From assembly GCA_036435485.1 (NCBI GenBank), contig CM071596.1, positions 14,722,001 through 14,786,000 of the forward strand: a stretch of DNA of 64,000 nt, in the 5' to 3' direction. The stretch's first letter is position 1; each line of letters begins with the position of its first letter. This document shows positions 41,516-53,006 of the stretch, piece after piece. Position numbers and translations under genes: made by a program. Origin of the DNA: Saposhnikovia divaricata. Lineage: Eukaryota > Streptophyta > Magnoliopsida > Apiales > Apiaceae. The notes under the pieces were generated by a model that did not search any database, was not told the DNA's origin, and was given only the letters and a program-made list of their open reading frames with translations.

Positions 41516-41593
41516 CGAAGGATGGATATAGTAAACACTAGATGGATCTTGATTTCCTTGTAACTGTGAAGTTGTGGTTGTATTTGTAGCCAT
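41516..41593 (-). pseudogene. Copia-2 gag N-terminal fragment
   Basis: From the ATG at 41593 the minus strand encodes MATNTTTTSQLQGNQDPSS and then YYIHPS, a Copia N-terminal gag motif. At CGAAG it runs into the nested element. The frame would resume at 27382 with DASTAQLVFVKF. The 5' leader and primer-binding site extend to 42076. Confidence 0.85.
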
Positions 41594-42076
41594 TGATTTT
41601 GAGTTTTTGTTCAGTTTTTGTGTGAAAAATACACAATACGAGTACTCAGCAAACAAAGTAGATTTCAGAATTAAGAATCAGGTCAAGGAAATAGACCACA
41701 GATCGATGACAAATTCAGATCGGAAAGATATATACAAATCAGAAAATTGTAGATACAACGATGTTTTATCTCTAAGTTTGTGATTAAAGAACCAGAAACG
41801 AAAACATAGATCGGAAACTTGATCTCAGAAAACACAAATCAATGCTCTCACACAAGAAGAATAAGCAATTTCAGAATCGAAATAAGAACACAATCAACAG
41901 GCACGATTAACAAGCAAGTTTAATGATGAAATGACCATCAGAATCGCAGAATTGTAACAAACTAACTAAATGTACTCAAACACAACGATGAATACTATGA
42001 AATGAGAATGAGAACACCTGAGATTAGCCGATCTCACAGTAAATCGCCATTAAAGCTTCAGCAAGCTCTAATACCA

Positions 42077-42314
42077 TGATATTTTTCTATGAACAGAAGA
42101 TAAAAGAAAGAATTGTATTGATTGAAATTGAAGAAGAAGAAGAAGAAGTACAGTATGAGGTTATGTTCTGTTACTTATATGCAAGTAATGAAAATAGGAG
42201 GGAACTAACTAATTCTCCTAACAACCTATCTAGTGTGTACAGCTGGAAAATAGAGAAAATGAAGAAATAAAATCTAACTATCTATTTCTAGAATTTACAT
42301 CACTAGTCTCAATA
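42077..42314 (-). repeat. 5' LTR of Copia-2
   Basis: It is 238 bp and followed by TAAGA. It is longer than the left LTR by two extra GAA units. The unique DNA from 42320 to 42439 between this LTR and the gypsy element holds nothing I recognise. Confidence 0.88.
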
Positions 42315-42439
42315 TAAGAACTTATAATCTTCTGTGTAAAATATATATATAGTTCGAATAAAAATTAATACACGTTAATATTTATATCAACCTATTTAAC
42401 TCTGAATAGAGAACGTCGGACTAGTTTGCAGATTGGAAT

Positions 42440-42790
42440 TGTTGGGCCACGAATATTAGTTAAATAATATGTGTAATTGTAGTTGGCATGCAAGTCCAAT
42501 AGGTCATAGTTTGTACTTAGGCCCAAAATGTATTTAATTTCCTTAGTGGGTCTTAAAGCCCAGGACTTGTAAATAGATCATTATGGCTTATCCTTCAAGT
42601 AAAGGTGGTTAGAGGGACCCACAAGGGATCCCCTATAAATACTCTTGTACCACCTTACTTGGAAGGGGATGCAAATTGTTGTAAAGAGAGAACCTTAAAA
42701 AGGTCTATGAAATAAGAAAATACCTGAACCTTCATGAATATTCTAGCTTATCCTTAATTAAATAGCTTGGTAATATTTCATAGCCCATCA
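42440..42790 (+). repeat. 5' LTR of the gypsy element
   Basis: It runs TGTTGGGCC to GCCCATCA, with a TATA box CCTATAAATAC at about 42633. It is about 5 per cent diverged from the 3' LTR by eye (roughly 20 differences). The sequence following it, ATTGGCACTAGAAGCAGC, is the presumed primer-binding region, but I cannot assign the tRNA. Confidence 0.85.
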
Positions 42791-42834
42791 ATTGGCACTA
42801 GAAGCAGCTCTTTTATCAACGATTGCATCGTAAA

Positions 42835-44286
42835 ATGGATGATTATGACGGTGAACCTGTCGTCCAACGCCTCACGGAGGAGGAAATAAGAACAATCCCC
42901 CGTGAAGACGGCACCTTAAGACAACCATTACAACCAAGACGGTTATTCTCCGATCAATGAAATGATGAAATGGCGGAGGATTTTCAGGAATCTCCCACCG
43001 CAGAGCAAAGTAGAAAGAGAGCTCGAGCTGATACCCGTACAAGGATTCCAACAGCTTCAGGTAAACAGGTGTTGACGAGCGACGCTCGTCTTCACCTCGA
43101 GAAAATGAGAAGAAAAAACCCTCACGAGGGAGTTCAGGAAAATGATGAAGATTTAAGTGAGTCTGATGGTGAGTTGGAGGCCCTCGAGGCCCGGAGGCAA
43201 AGGTTACAGCTAAAGTTGGAAAAACAACTAGAAATACGATGCTTCCAGCTCAAATTACAACAAACATCCCTACCAGCTCGTTCCGTTCAATACCGATCTC
43301 CTGGGTACAACAACGAGGGGTATGATGATGATGCGAGCTACAAGGACGAGACGGAGTCCAACAGATCGTATCAAGCCCCCCACATGAGGAGGTAGACGAG
43401 GTCCCAGGGGATGGCTCCAAGGCAAAGCGAATCAAGCGACTCCTATAGATCGGAGGAGATATCTCAATTACAAAACGATGTAGCGATGTGCAAAAAGTTC
43501 ATTCGAAGCCAGACTGGCTCTGAGGTCCCGGCTGAAAGCCCTCTTACTGTGCGAATTGAAAAAGCACGAATCAACAGGAACTTGAAAACTCTGTCACTTG
43601 ACCAGTTTGATGGATCCACGGATCCCAGTGAATTTTTGAACACCTACGATGGGAGAATGAAGTTTTGCGGACATTCAGAAACTGCTCGATGTCAATTTTT
43701 CTCCACTTATCTCTGAGGAATTGCCCTGCATTGGTATAACAACTTACCCCCGAGGTCTATAGACTCGTGGGATTTGTCGAAAACTAAGTTTAACTGTAGG
43801 TTCTCCAGCAACTACAAGGGTGGAAAGATCACAGCCTCACTCATGAATGTTAGACAATGCTCCAACGAGTCGTTACGACAATTCTTGATCCGCTTCCGAG
43901 CTGAGGTCGTAGAAATCCCTAACCTCGTGGAGGAGCTCGCCATCAATTACCTCGCTGCAGGAATTGATAAACACAGACACGGTCCACTATTAGAAGAATA
44001 CTTCAAAAAAAGTCCACGATCTTTACAAACTGCTTTCGAGATCATGGAACATAGAATGACGCTACAAGAGGCCGTAGGAAGCATCCAATCACCCAGGAAA
44101 TATTCACAGTGATGGGAATGGAGTTCAAACTCTGAATTTAAGTCCCCGAAGTCATATTACAGGAAAAAAAGCGACTCACATTCGAGATCTTGGGATAGGA
44201 AAAGTCCCAGATCCGAGAGAACATCTCGCCCCGACAGATCGTGGAAGCCTCGAGAAAGGACAGAAAAGGAAATCACAAAACTGACA
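42835..44286 (+). pseudogene. Gypsy gag pseudogene
   Basis: One frame runs from ATG 42835 through the capsid domain (LDQFDGSTDPSEFLNTY, ALHWYNNLPPRSIDSW, SLRQFLIRFRAE) without frameshift. It has in-frame stops at 42958-42960, 43393-43395, 43714-43716 and 44110-44112. The N-terminal part is a charged coiled coil (ALEARRQRLQLKLEKQLEI). Several stops can be explained by C-to-T changes at CGA or CAG codons. No functional Gag can be made. Confidence 0.85.
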
Positions 44287-45092
44287 GTGGACAAATCCAC
44301 CTTACTCGCCATTCTAAAAACAGAGCCGGACTATCGACCTCCGAGGTCGATGAAGGCAGGCAGACCTCCGAGCTCAAAGTATTGTGAATATCATGAAGAT
44401 CACGGCCATACCACAGAGGCTTGTTTCCAGTTAAGCAATCTCATCGAGGACAAGATAAAACAAGGACAACTCATCCATTACATTGAAAACAATACAAACT
44501 CCCAACGAACTCGCCAGCACGAACCCGATCGAGTAATAGACGTCATAATCGGGGGTCATGCCGCGGGGGGAACCTCCAACAATGCCAAAAAATTATATGC
44601 CCGTGAGGTATTCAGTGTTCACCCAGAACCTCAAAAGCGTCAAAGACCTAATCCTACTCCAATGATCTCCTTCTTAGATGACGATTACCCTCCTGGGATA
44701 ATCGAGCCTCATCAGGACGCCCTAGTGATCACGGCAAAAGTGGGAACTAACACTGTTAAAAAGATCCTTGTGGACAACGGTAGCTCCGTGGACATTCTAT
44801 ATCACAGTACTTTCTCCAGAATGAATATAGGTGACAGGAAATTGGAAAACGTAAACATCCCCCTATATGGGTTTACAGGAAATGAGGTCAAGGTCATGGG
44901 AATGATCGATCTCCCAGTTCTCTTTGGCTCTCTCCCATACCAGACCTGGCAAACAGTAAAATTCCATGTTATCAATGCCGGTTCCAGTTTTAACGCCATC
45001 TTGGGAAGAACGACTTTAACAGCTTTGAAGGCTATCACGTTTATCCCACACTTAAAAATAAAGTTCCCTACTGATTTTGGGGTAGGAGAGGT
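44287..45092 (+). pseudogene. Gypsy gag C-terminus and aspartic protease, cut by Copia-3
   Basis: The segment opens with the gag-nucleocapsid region containing YCEYHEDHGHTTEAC, continues through a linker (REVFSVHPEP) and reaches the retropepsin motif VDNGSSVDILY near 44775. The flap/C-terminal block NAILGRTTLTALKA follows, and the frame ends FGVGEV at the insertion point. It is in the same frame as gag. Confidence 0.85.
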
Positions 45093-45406
45093 TGTTGGGT
45101 TTGTGGAGTCTATTACGTTTCAGAATTGGATTCTGACTTGAGTTAGGAATTCCTGAATTTTACTCTAATTAGAGTTAGGAATTTCAGAATTAGACTCTGA
45201 TTGGTTGACCCAGTTTCTTCTCTTATAAATACTCATGTAATTTTAACAACAACACAACATAATTGTGAGAGATCAATACAAAATTAGTGCGGCATGTGGA
45301 GTAGGAATTTCCGAACCACGTAAATCTTTGTCTTGTGTGATTGTCGTTATTTTCTTGTTCTTGTTTATTCGCTTTGGGTTTTGCTTTCGTTGTTGTATAC
45401 TCAACA
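45093..45406 (+). repeat. 5' LTR of Copia-3
   Basis: It runs TGTTGGGTTTG to ATACTCAACA with a TATA box CTTATAAATAC at about 45224. The primer-binding site TGGTATCAAGAGC starts at 45409. Confidence 0.93.
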
Positions 45407-45446
45407 ACTGGTATCAAGAGCCTAGGTTTTCAGGCGAGTGGGAGCG

Positions 45447-46305
45447 ATGGCAGAAGAAGGGAAAGTAAAGATCGACAAATTTGATGGCAGCGATTTTGGG
45501 TTTTGGAAGATGCAAATTGAAGATTATTTGTATCAGAAAAAACTACACGAACCGCTGGAGGAGAAGAATCCAAAAAATATGGATGAGAAAGATTGGAAGC
45601 TATTGGATAGGCAGGCTCTGGGTGTTGTCAGATTGACTTTGGCGAAGAACGTTGCTTACAATATCGTCAAGGAAACGACAACTTAGGGATTGATCAAGGC
45701 GTTATCAAATATGTATGAGAAGCCGTCTGCTTCGAATAAGGTATATTTGTGTCGCTTGTTGTTTGCCACGAGATTGAATGAAGGTGATTGTGTTGCTGAT
45801 TATGTGAACGAATTTAACTCTATCCTATCAAGATTGACATCAGTGGATATTAAATTCGATGATGAGGTACAAGCCTTGTTGTTGGTATCCTCGTTACCTG
45901 ACAGTTGGTCAGGATTTGTCACTGCTATTTGTAATTCATCTGGGAGCAGTAAGATGACTTTTGATGGAGTTCGAGATGCGATTATTGGAGAAGATATTCG
46001 TAGGAGAAACTCAGAAGAGTCGTCAGGTTCCTTGTTGAGTACTGAGAGTAGAGGCAGAAAGTCCGATAGGGGGCAGAATCAGGGGCGTAGCAGATCGAAG
46101 TCACAGAAGAGAGGACAGTCCAAAGATCGCAAGGAGATTGTTTGTTGGAATTGTCAGAAGAAAGGTAACTTCAGAAATCAGTGTACGGCTCCCGCAGCTC
46201 CTAAAGGAAAGAAGAAAGAGGATAATTCAGCTAATGTAGTTGAAGAGGTGGTGAGTGACGATGCTTTGATTTGTTGTGTTGAATGTTCGGTTGAATCATG
46301 GGTTA
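45447..46305 (+). pseudogene. Copia-3 gag
   Basis: From ATG 45447: a UBN2-type capsid domain (KIDKFDGSDFGFWKMQIED, SNMYEKPSASNKVYL, VSSLPDSWSGF), a basic linker and a zinc knuckle. An in-frame TAG at 45684-45686 interrupts the capsid where a tryptophan would be usual. The knuckle reads CWNCQKKGNFRNQC, with asparagine in place of the histidine ligand. Both changes would inactivate Gag. Confidence 0.85.
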
Positions 46306-47650
46306 TGGATTCTGGTGCATCATTCCATGCTACCCCTTGCAAGGATTTGATGTTAAATTTCAGACTTGGAAATTTTGGTAAAGTTCGTCTTGCTGATGAT
46401 GAAATTTTGGATATTACGGGCATGGGAGATATTAATCTCAAGACCTCTTTGGGGACTAGCTGGACGTTGAAAGATGTAAGGTACATTCCTGGACTGAAGA
46501 AGATGTTGATATTTGTGGGTCAGTTAGATAAGGAAGGGTATCGAGTTACTTTCGGAGACGGATAGTGGAAGGTTATAAAGGGGAATCTAGTTGTTGCTCG
46601 TGGAGAGAAAAAGGGGACGTTGTACGTAGTTGAACAATCTAGCTATGAAGCAAATAAGGTTGCTGATAAGATTGAGTCTTCAACTTTGTGGCACCAAAGA
46701 CTTGGTCATATGAGTGAAAAAGGTATGAAGCAATTAACTTCGAAGGGTAAGATTCCAGAGCTGAAGAATATGGAAGTTGGGTTCTGTGAGCCATGTGTGC
46801 TTGGAAAGCAGAAACGAGTTACTTTTGCAAAATCAGAGAGGACAGGTGAGAGGTTAGAGCTAGTTCATATAGATGTATATGGTCCAACAGCAGTTGCGTC
46901 GTTGGGAGGATCTCGCTACTATGTCACTTTCATTGACGATTCCACTAGAAAGGTATGGGTTTATTTTTTGAAGAATAAATCAGATGTGTTTGCTACTTTC
47001 AAGAAGTGGAAGACCGAAGTTGAAAATCAGACCGGTTTGAAGATTAAGAGTTTGATGTCAGATAATGGTGGTGAGTACAGTAGTGATGAGTTTAAAAGCT
47101 ATTGCGCAGAATATGGGATTAGAATGATCAAACCAATTCCAGAGACACCACAGCATAATGGTGTTGCAGAGCGCATGATTAGATCCGTGAATGAGAGGGC
47201 CAAGAGTATGAGATTGCATGCAGGATTGCCAAAGACTTTTTGGGCAGATGCAGTTAGCACAGCAGCGTATCTCATAAACAGAGGACCTTCAGTTCCTTTG
47301 GGGTTCAAGATTCCTGAAGAAGAGTGGCAGAAAAATGAGGTAAATCTTTCACACTTGCGAGTTTTTGGTTGTGTTTCTTATGTGCGTGTTAAAGATTCTG
47401 ACAGAGACAAGATTGATCCAAAATCAAAGAAGTGTATCTTCATTGGTTATGGCTCAGATGATATGGGTTACCGTTTCTGGGATGAACTAACGAAAAGGTC
47501 GTTAGAAGTAAAGATGTTACTTTTAACGAAAGTGCAGTGTACAAGGATAAGCTTGCAGTCGATTCTGAGTTTGCAAAGGAACAACATGAGAAAGAGAAAG
47601 CAGTGCTTGAAGAGATTACAGAAGAAGATCTTGCATGAAATAGTGGGAGT
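46306..47650 (+). pseudogene. Copia-3 protease and integrase
   Basis: The protease motif WVMDSGASFHA is at about 46300-46330. The pre-integrase motif LWHQRLGHMSEKGMKQL is near 46690. The integrase core has HIDVYGP, MSDNGGEYSS and PQHNGVAERM with the D, D, E residues. Stops occur at 46563-46565 and 47636-47638, and a one-base frameshift lies near 47505, after which the original frame is followed by the RT segment. Confidence 0.88.
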
Positions 47651-49309
47651 TTGGGGAATGGTAATGACACGATTCCAGTTACTCCACAGGCTGAGGTAAG
47701 AAGATCTAGCAGAATTGTGAGGCCACCACAAAGATTTTCTCCTTCAGCATATTATATGTTATTGACTGAGGATGGAGAGCCTCAGTGTTATTCAGAGGCA
47801 GTTCAGTGGAAATCAGCCATGGAAGAAGAGATGGGTTCTCTTGAGAAGAATGAGACTTGGTTTTTAACAGAGTTACCAGTAGGAAAGAAGGCTTTACAAA
47901 ATAAGTGGGTGTTCCGGATCAAAGAAGAACCTGATGGCAGCATGAGATACAAGGCGATGTTAGTAGTCAAGGGTTATCAACAGAAAAAGGGTATTGACTA
48001 TACTGATATATTTTCTCCGATTGTTAAGATGACTACTGTTAGAATTGTGCTAAGTATTGTGGCTGCAGAGGAGTTACATCTAGAGCAACTAGATGTTAAG
48101 ACCGCGTTCTTGCATGGTGATCTTGAGGAAGACATCTACATGGTACAGCCAGAAGGATTTCAGGTAGCTGGGAAAGAAAACCTTGTTTGCAAGCTTATAA
48201 AAAGCTTGTATGGTTTGAAGCAAGCGCCAAGACAATGGTACTTGAAGTTTGATAGCTTTATGATGAAGAATGGGTACACTAGGAGTGCTATGGATCATTG
48301 TTGTTATTTTAAACAATTTGATTCATCTTATATCATATTGTTGTTGTATGTTGATGACATGTTGATAGCAGGATCAAACATGAGGGAAATTAACAGGTTA
48401 AAGAGACAGATGTCTGAGGAGTTTGAGATGAAGGATATGGGTGCGGCAAAACAGATACTTGGTATGAGCATCATAAGGGATAGATCTGAAGGTACTTTGA
48501 AATTATCTCAAGAGAAGTATATTGAGAAATTGTTGCAGAAATTCAGTGTCCAGGATGCGAAGACCAGAAGTACACCGTTGGCGACTCACTTTAATCTCAC
48601 GAAGAAGCAGTCACCTAAAACGGATGAAGGCAAGAAAGATATGGCTAAAGTTCTGTATGCATCTGCAGTTGGCAGTTTGATGTATGCTATGGTGTGTACA
48701 AGGCCAGATATTGCTCATGCAGTGGGAGTTGTTAGCAGGTTCATGTCTAATCCAGGAAGAGAGCATTAGGAAGCAGTCAAGTGGTTGTTGCGCTACTTGA
48801 AAGGCACATCCAAGGTTGCATTATGTTTCAACAAGAAAGATGTTATCTTGGAAGGGTTCTCTGATGCAGATTTGGGTGGATGTTTGGATACAAGAAAAAG
48901 TACTACGGGATATATTTTCACGTTGGGTGGCACAGCAATTAGTTGGATGTCTCGACTTCAAAAGAATGTTGCTCTTTCAACCACAGAAGCAGAATATATG
49001 GCTATCTCTGAAGCTAGCAAGAAGATGATTTGGTTGAAGAATTTTCTTGAGTAGTTGGGCAAGAAACAGGCGGACAGTGTTTTGTATAGCGACAGTCAGA
49101 GTGCTATTCATCTTACGAAGAATCCTGTGTTTCATACTAGGACGAAGCATATTCAGCTGAGATATCACTTTACAAGAGAGTTGATTAGCAATGGTACTTT
49201 GTCCTTGAAAAAAATCCTTGGTTCAAAGAATCCTGCAGATATGTTGACTAAGGTGGTTACTAATGAAAAGTTGAAGCTTTGCATAGCTTCAACTGGCCTT
49301 CAGAACTGA
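47651..49309 (+). pseudogene. Copia-3 reverse transcriptase and RNase H
   Basis: RT has WVFRIKEEPDGSMRYKAML, LDVKTAFLHGDL and the catalytic YVDD (near 48347). RNase H follows with FSDADLGGCLDTRKST, TTEAEYMAISEA and TKHIQLRYHF. The single frame has TAG stops at 48767-48769 and 49052-49054, the first replacing the usual tryptophan after PGREH. No frameshift is seen in this part. The domain order and residues show a typical Copia pol. Confidence 0.9.
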
Positions 49310-49414
49310 TTGATGAGAAGGAGTTGCACTAGTTAGAGTTATTGATCGAGGGATTATTTGTTACTAGATTTACAAGAGTGAAGTGAAGATGTGGTCAGAC
49401 TCCAAGTGGGAGAT

Positions 49415-49728
49415 TGTTGGGTTTGTGGAGTCTATTAGGTTTCAGAATTGGATTCTGACTTGAGTTAGGAATTCCTGAATTGTACTCTAATTAGAGTTAG
49501 GAATTTCAGAATTAGACTCTGATTGGTTGACCCAGTTTCTTCTCTTATAAATACTCATGTAATTGTAACAACAACACAACACAATTGTGAGAGATCAATA
49601 CAAAAATAGTGCGGATTGTGGAGTAGGAATTTCCGAACCACGTAAATCTTTGTCTTGTGTGATTGTCGTTATTTTCTTGTTCTTGTTTATTCGCTTTGGG
49701 TTTTGCTTTCGTTGTTGTATACTCAACA
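49415..49728 (+). repeat. 3' LTR of Copia-3
   Basis: It is 314 bp and matches the 5' LTR with about seven substitutions, followed by target duplication GAGGT and the resumed gypsy sequence TTTTGAAAGAAACTTT. Confidence 0.93.
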
Positions 49729-50645
49729 GAGGTTTTGAAAGAAACTTTTGAAAACGTTCGGAAAAATCAAATGAGACTAAACCCGACAAAATGCTCCTTT
49801 GGTCTGACCTCGGGAAAGTTTTTGGGCTTCCTTCTCACCCAGCGGGGCATCGAGGCCGACCCCAGCCAAATAAAGGCCATCCTCGACATGAAAGACCCTA
49901 CCTCACTAAAAGAGGTACAGTCGCTCACAGGCTGCATCGCAGCATTACGAAGATTCATCCCTCAATCTTCAAAGCGCTGTATTCCCTTTTTCCAAGTCAT
50001 AAAAGGGGCATCAAAACAATCTCAGTTATTGTGGAATGAAGATTGTAAGAGAAGTCTCAACGAGCTCAAAGATTTTCTTACCTCGCCTCCAATCTTAACC
50101 AGGGCGTCGCCGGGTGAGCCCCTACGAGTTTATCTCTCGGCTTGCGATCTCACGGTGGCTGTTGTTTTAATCAAACAAGAGGCGGGGAAAGAAACTCCCG
50201 TGTACTACTTAGCCACACTCTACGTGATGCAGAAACAAGGTATCCACAAGTAGAAAAGTTGGTTTATTCCCTTGTTGTCGCCAGTCGAAAATTAAGACAT
50301 TATTTTCAAGGTCGAGAAATGCAAGTGATGACAAATTAACCTCTAAAAAGGATATTACATAAGCCCGACATGATAGGTCGCCTCGCGGCCTGGACCATCG
50401 AGCTAAGTCAATTCCATATCGAGTTCAAGCCCAGAACAGCAATAAAAGCACAAGTGCTGTCGGACTTCGTGGCAGGATTCCAATTTTCCAAATCTGAAAC
50501 CCCTAAAGGAGAAATCACCTATGAGACCACAAGGCCATGGACCCTTTATGTCGACGGCTCCGCGACAGCCGAAACCAGTGGAGCAGGACTAATTCTCCTA
50601 AGTCCTGGCGGATTCCGTGTTCAACAAGCAATTCGGTTCACATTT
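49729..50645 (+). pseudogene. Gypsy RT thumb and RNase H, RT core deleted
   Basis: After the Copia-3 insertion the frame begins LKETFENVRKNQMRLNPTKC and continues FGLTSGKFLGFLLTQRGIE, the region just after the YXDD box in gypsy RT. The first RNase H follows (LRVYLSACDLTVAVVLI). A frameshift is near 50210 and a TAA at 50337-50339. The second RNase H-like domain begins WTLYVDGSATAETSGAGL. The RT fingers and palm with the catalytic aspartates are absent from both sides of Copia-3. Confidence 0.8.
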
Positions 50646-52244
50646 TAAGCGACCAACAATGAATCAGAATACGAGGCACTCCTCGCTGGATTGAAACTCA
50701 CAACGGAACTTGAGGTCAAAACCATTGATATCTTTAGCGACTCCCAACTTGTCGTAAAATAGGTCAATGGCGAATTCAAAACCCACAATGATAAGATGCA
50801 AGCATACTTAGAAAAAGCAAAGGCAATGCTAGAAAATTTTACTTCTTGGAATTTAATGAACATAGACAGAACGGAGAACCAATGGGTAGACGCCTTATCA
50901 AAACTGGCCTCGTCATCGTCTACCACGTGCAACGAACCCATTTACGTGGAGGAGCTACCAACACCAACAATGAATAACCTTGAGGTCGACGAGATAACCT
51001 CTCATCCTGATTGGCGAACTTCATACCTCGAGTATATAATGGAAAATAAATTGCCAGAATCCAAAAATGAGGCAAGGTCTTTAATGTACAAAGCAAGGAA
51101 TTACTGTGTAAAAGGCTCCAAGCTATACAGACGATCCTTAGTCGAGCCATTGCTCCGCTGCCTCGGCCCTGAGGAAGCTCATCTCGCCATTATAGAGGTC
51201 CACACAGGAATATGTGGAGAACACATGGGGGGTAAAAATCTAGCATTAAAAATACTTCGACAAGGATTTTTCTGGCCAACACTAAGGAATGATTGTGACG
51301 AATTCGTCAAAAAATGCACTCCATGCCAACTACACGGGAATGTAAGCCACCGACCCACGACAACACTCAACCCGGTCCTCGTCCCATGCCCTTTCTTCCA
51401 ATGGGGAATTGACATAGTCGGGCCTTTTCCTAAATCAAGAAACCAAGTCCAATATATTGTAGTCGCCATCGATTACGTAACAAAATTGGTCAAATCCAAG
51501 CCTTTGGCCAGAATCAGAGAGAAGGAAATGATAAAATTTTTCATGGAGCATATCGTGTTTCGTTTCGGAATCCCAAGGATTGTTGTCACCGACAATGGGA
51601 CACAGTTCGTGGGAGAAAAGTTTGAGAAAGCACTATGCGAGATGAAAATCAAACATATCAAGTCGTCGGTGGCATATCCCCAGGCTAACGGACAGGTCGA
51701 GGTTACCAACCGCATTATACTTCAAGGAATCAAGAAAAGGATCGAGGAGATTCCCCGATGCTGGGTTGATGAACTCCCGAATGTCTTCTGGTCGTATCGT
51801 ACAACTCCCCGCACCTCTACAGGGGAGACACCCTTCAAAATGGCCTACGGAACGGACGCAGTTCTACCCGTTGAGGTTAGCCTCGAATCACATCGAATTG
51901 AGATCTTCGACCCCGAGAGCTCAATCGAAGGCTTGTGCTTAGATAACGACCTCACAGAGGAAATGCGAGATAATGCCAAAACAGCCTCGATTGAGTACCA
52001 GAATAAAATAGCAAAGTACTTTGACAAGAAGGTCAAGACGAAAAGCTTCCAAGTCAATGACCTTGTGCTCCGAGAAGCGGCCGCGTCACAACCGACTCAG
52101 GTCGGTAAGCTCACAGCCCCGTGGGAAGGTCCGTACAAGATCAAGAAGGTCATAAGCCTCGAGACTTATGAGCTCGAACATCTCAATGCCGAGCCTATCA
52201 AGAATACGTGGAATGGAATCCACCTCGAAAGTTTTTATCAGTAA
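50646..52244 (+). pseudogene. Gypsy RNase H C-part and integrase
   Basis: The frame continues past TAA 50646-50648 (TNNESEYEALLAGLKL) and TAG 50759-50761 into a long open part from 50796. The integrase zinc-binding region has H/H and CTPCQLHG. The catalytic core has WGIDIVGPFPKS, VVTDNGTQFVGEKF and PQANGQVEVTNR (D, D, E). A C-terminal GPY-like region follows (PWEGPYKIKKVI). The integrase portion itself is intact (482 codons open). Confidence 0.88.
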
Positions 52245-53006
52245 CGTACTTGTCCTATTGTAAATGGGGGCAAATTTTCCCTTTCCATCTAAAAATTGTC
52301 TATGTGAAAAAAGGGCTGATATGAGGTCCTCACTTAGATCCCCCTTAAATTATTCAATAAAAAGCCCCCATTTTCCTTTATATCATCCTATGAAAATTAG
52401 CACACGCCTCTATTTTAATCACGCCTTGATAATTTAATCTCCTAGGAATTCAGAAAAATATTGCATGTATACTTGAACATCTACCTTAATAGAATGATAA
52501 GATTCCCTGCCTCTCCCCCAAAACAATTGTTACCACGCAATAATATAAACCAGGTTGAGAAGCTGGTTTATGCAATGGCATCAAATTGAAATCCTTACGC
52601 AAACTCCACTTAAATTATTAACTTCAACAAAAGTTAGTAACTTAAGTCATTAGTAATGACAATTTCACAAGATCATGCATTTGGTTGAAGTCATAGCAAA
52701 CTGACCACCTTAACCAATTCAATACGAATAACAATTGCCCAGAGGTAAAACATTGCTAATTCGTGGAAATTCAACTTAACTCAAAGTCAATGATTAAAAG
52801 CTAAAAAATAGCTATTAATTCGAACCATCGACAAAGATAAAATTATAAAACATCAAAGTCAATATAATAGATAATAATTAAAGGTTTAAACCCGACACCA
52901 CGTCAAGAGAAAAGTTAAAAGTCACAGTTACACAGGGCATCCCCTGGCAAATAAATAATTCAAAAGTCATGAAAACATTACATCCATAACGAGGCATACC
53001 TCGCCT
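52245..53006 (+). other. Gypsy non-coding spacer after integrase
   Basis: This is 760 bp without ORF, AT-rich, with CCCCCATTTTCC-type pyrimidine stretches. It separates pol from the 3' end of the antisense gene, as is usual in Tat-branch elements. Confidence 0.5.

Larger units (their letters stand above)
22693..42314 (-). mobile_element. Ty1/Copia retrotransposon Copia-2, split by a Sirevirus-like element
   Basis: Direct repeats TAAGA (22688-22692 and 42315-42319) flank LTRs of 232 and 238 bp. The primer-binding site is beside the right LTR (minus TGGTATTAGAGC, 42065-42076) and the purine tract beside the left LTR (minus GCGGGGGGATAT). Without the 14.1-kb insertion at 27383-41515 it would be about 5.5 kb. 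It encodes gag, protease, integrase, RT and RNase H on the minus strand, with several frameshifts and stops. Confidence 0.9.
45093..49728 (+). mobile_element. Ty1/Copia retrotransposon Copia-3 nested in the gypsy element
   Basis: Target duplication GAGGT (45088-45092, 49729-49733) flanks 314-bp LTRs that differ at about seven positions by eye. It has a primer-binding site after the 5' LTR and a purine-rich stretch (CAAGTGGGAGAT) before the 3' LTR. It encodes gag, protease, integrase, RT and RNase H in order, but several stops and one frameshift make it defective. Confidence 0.92.
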
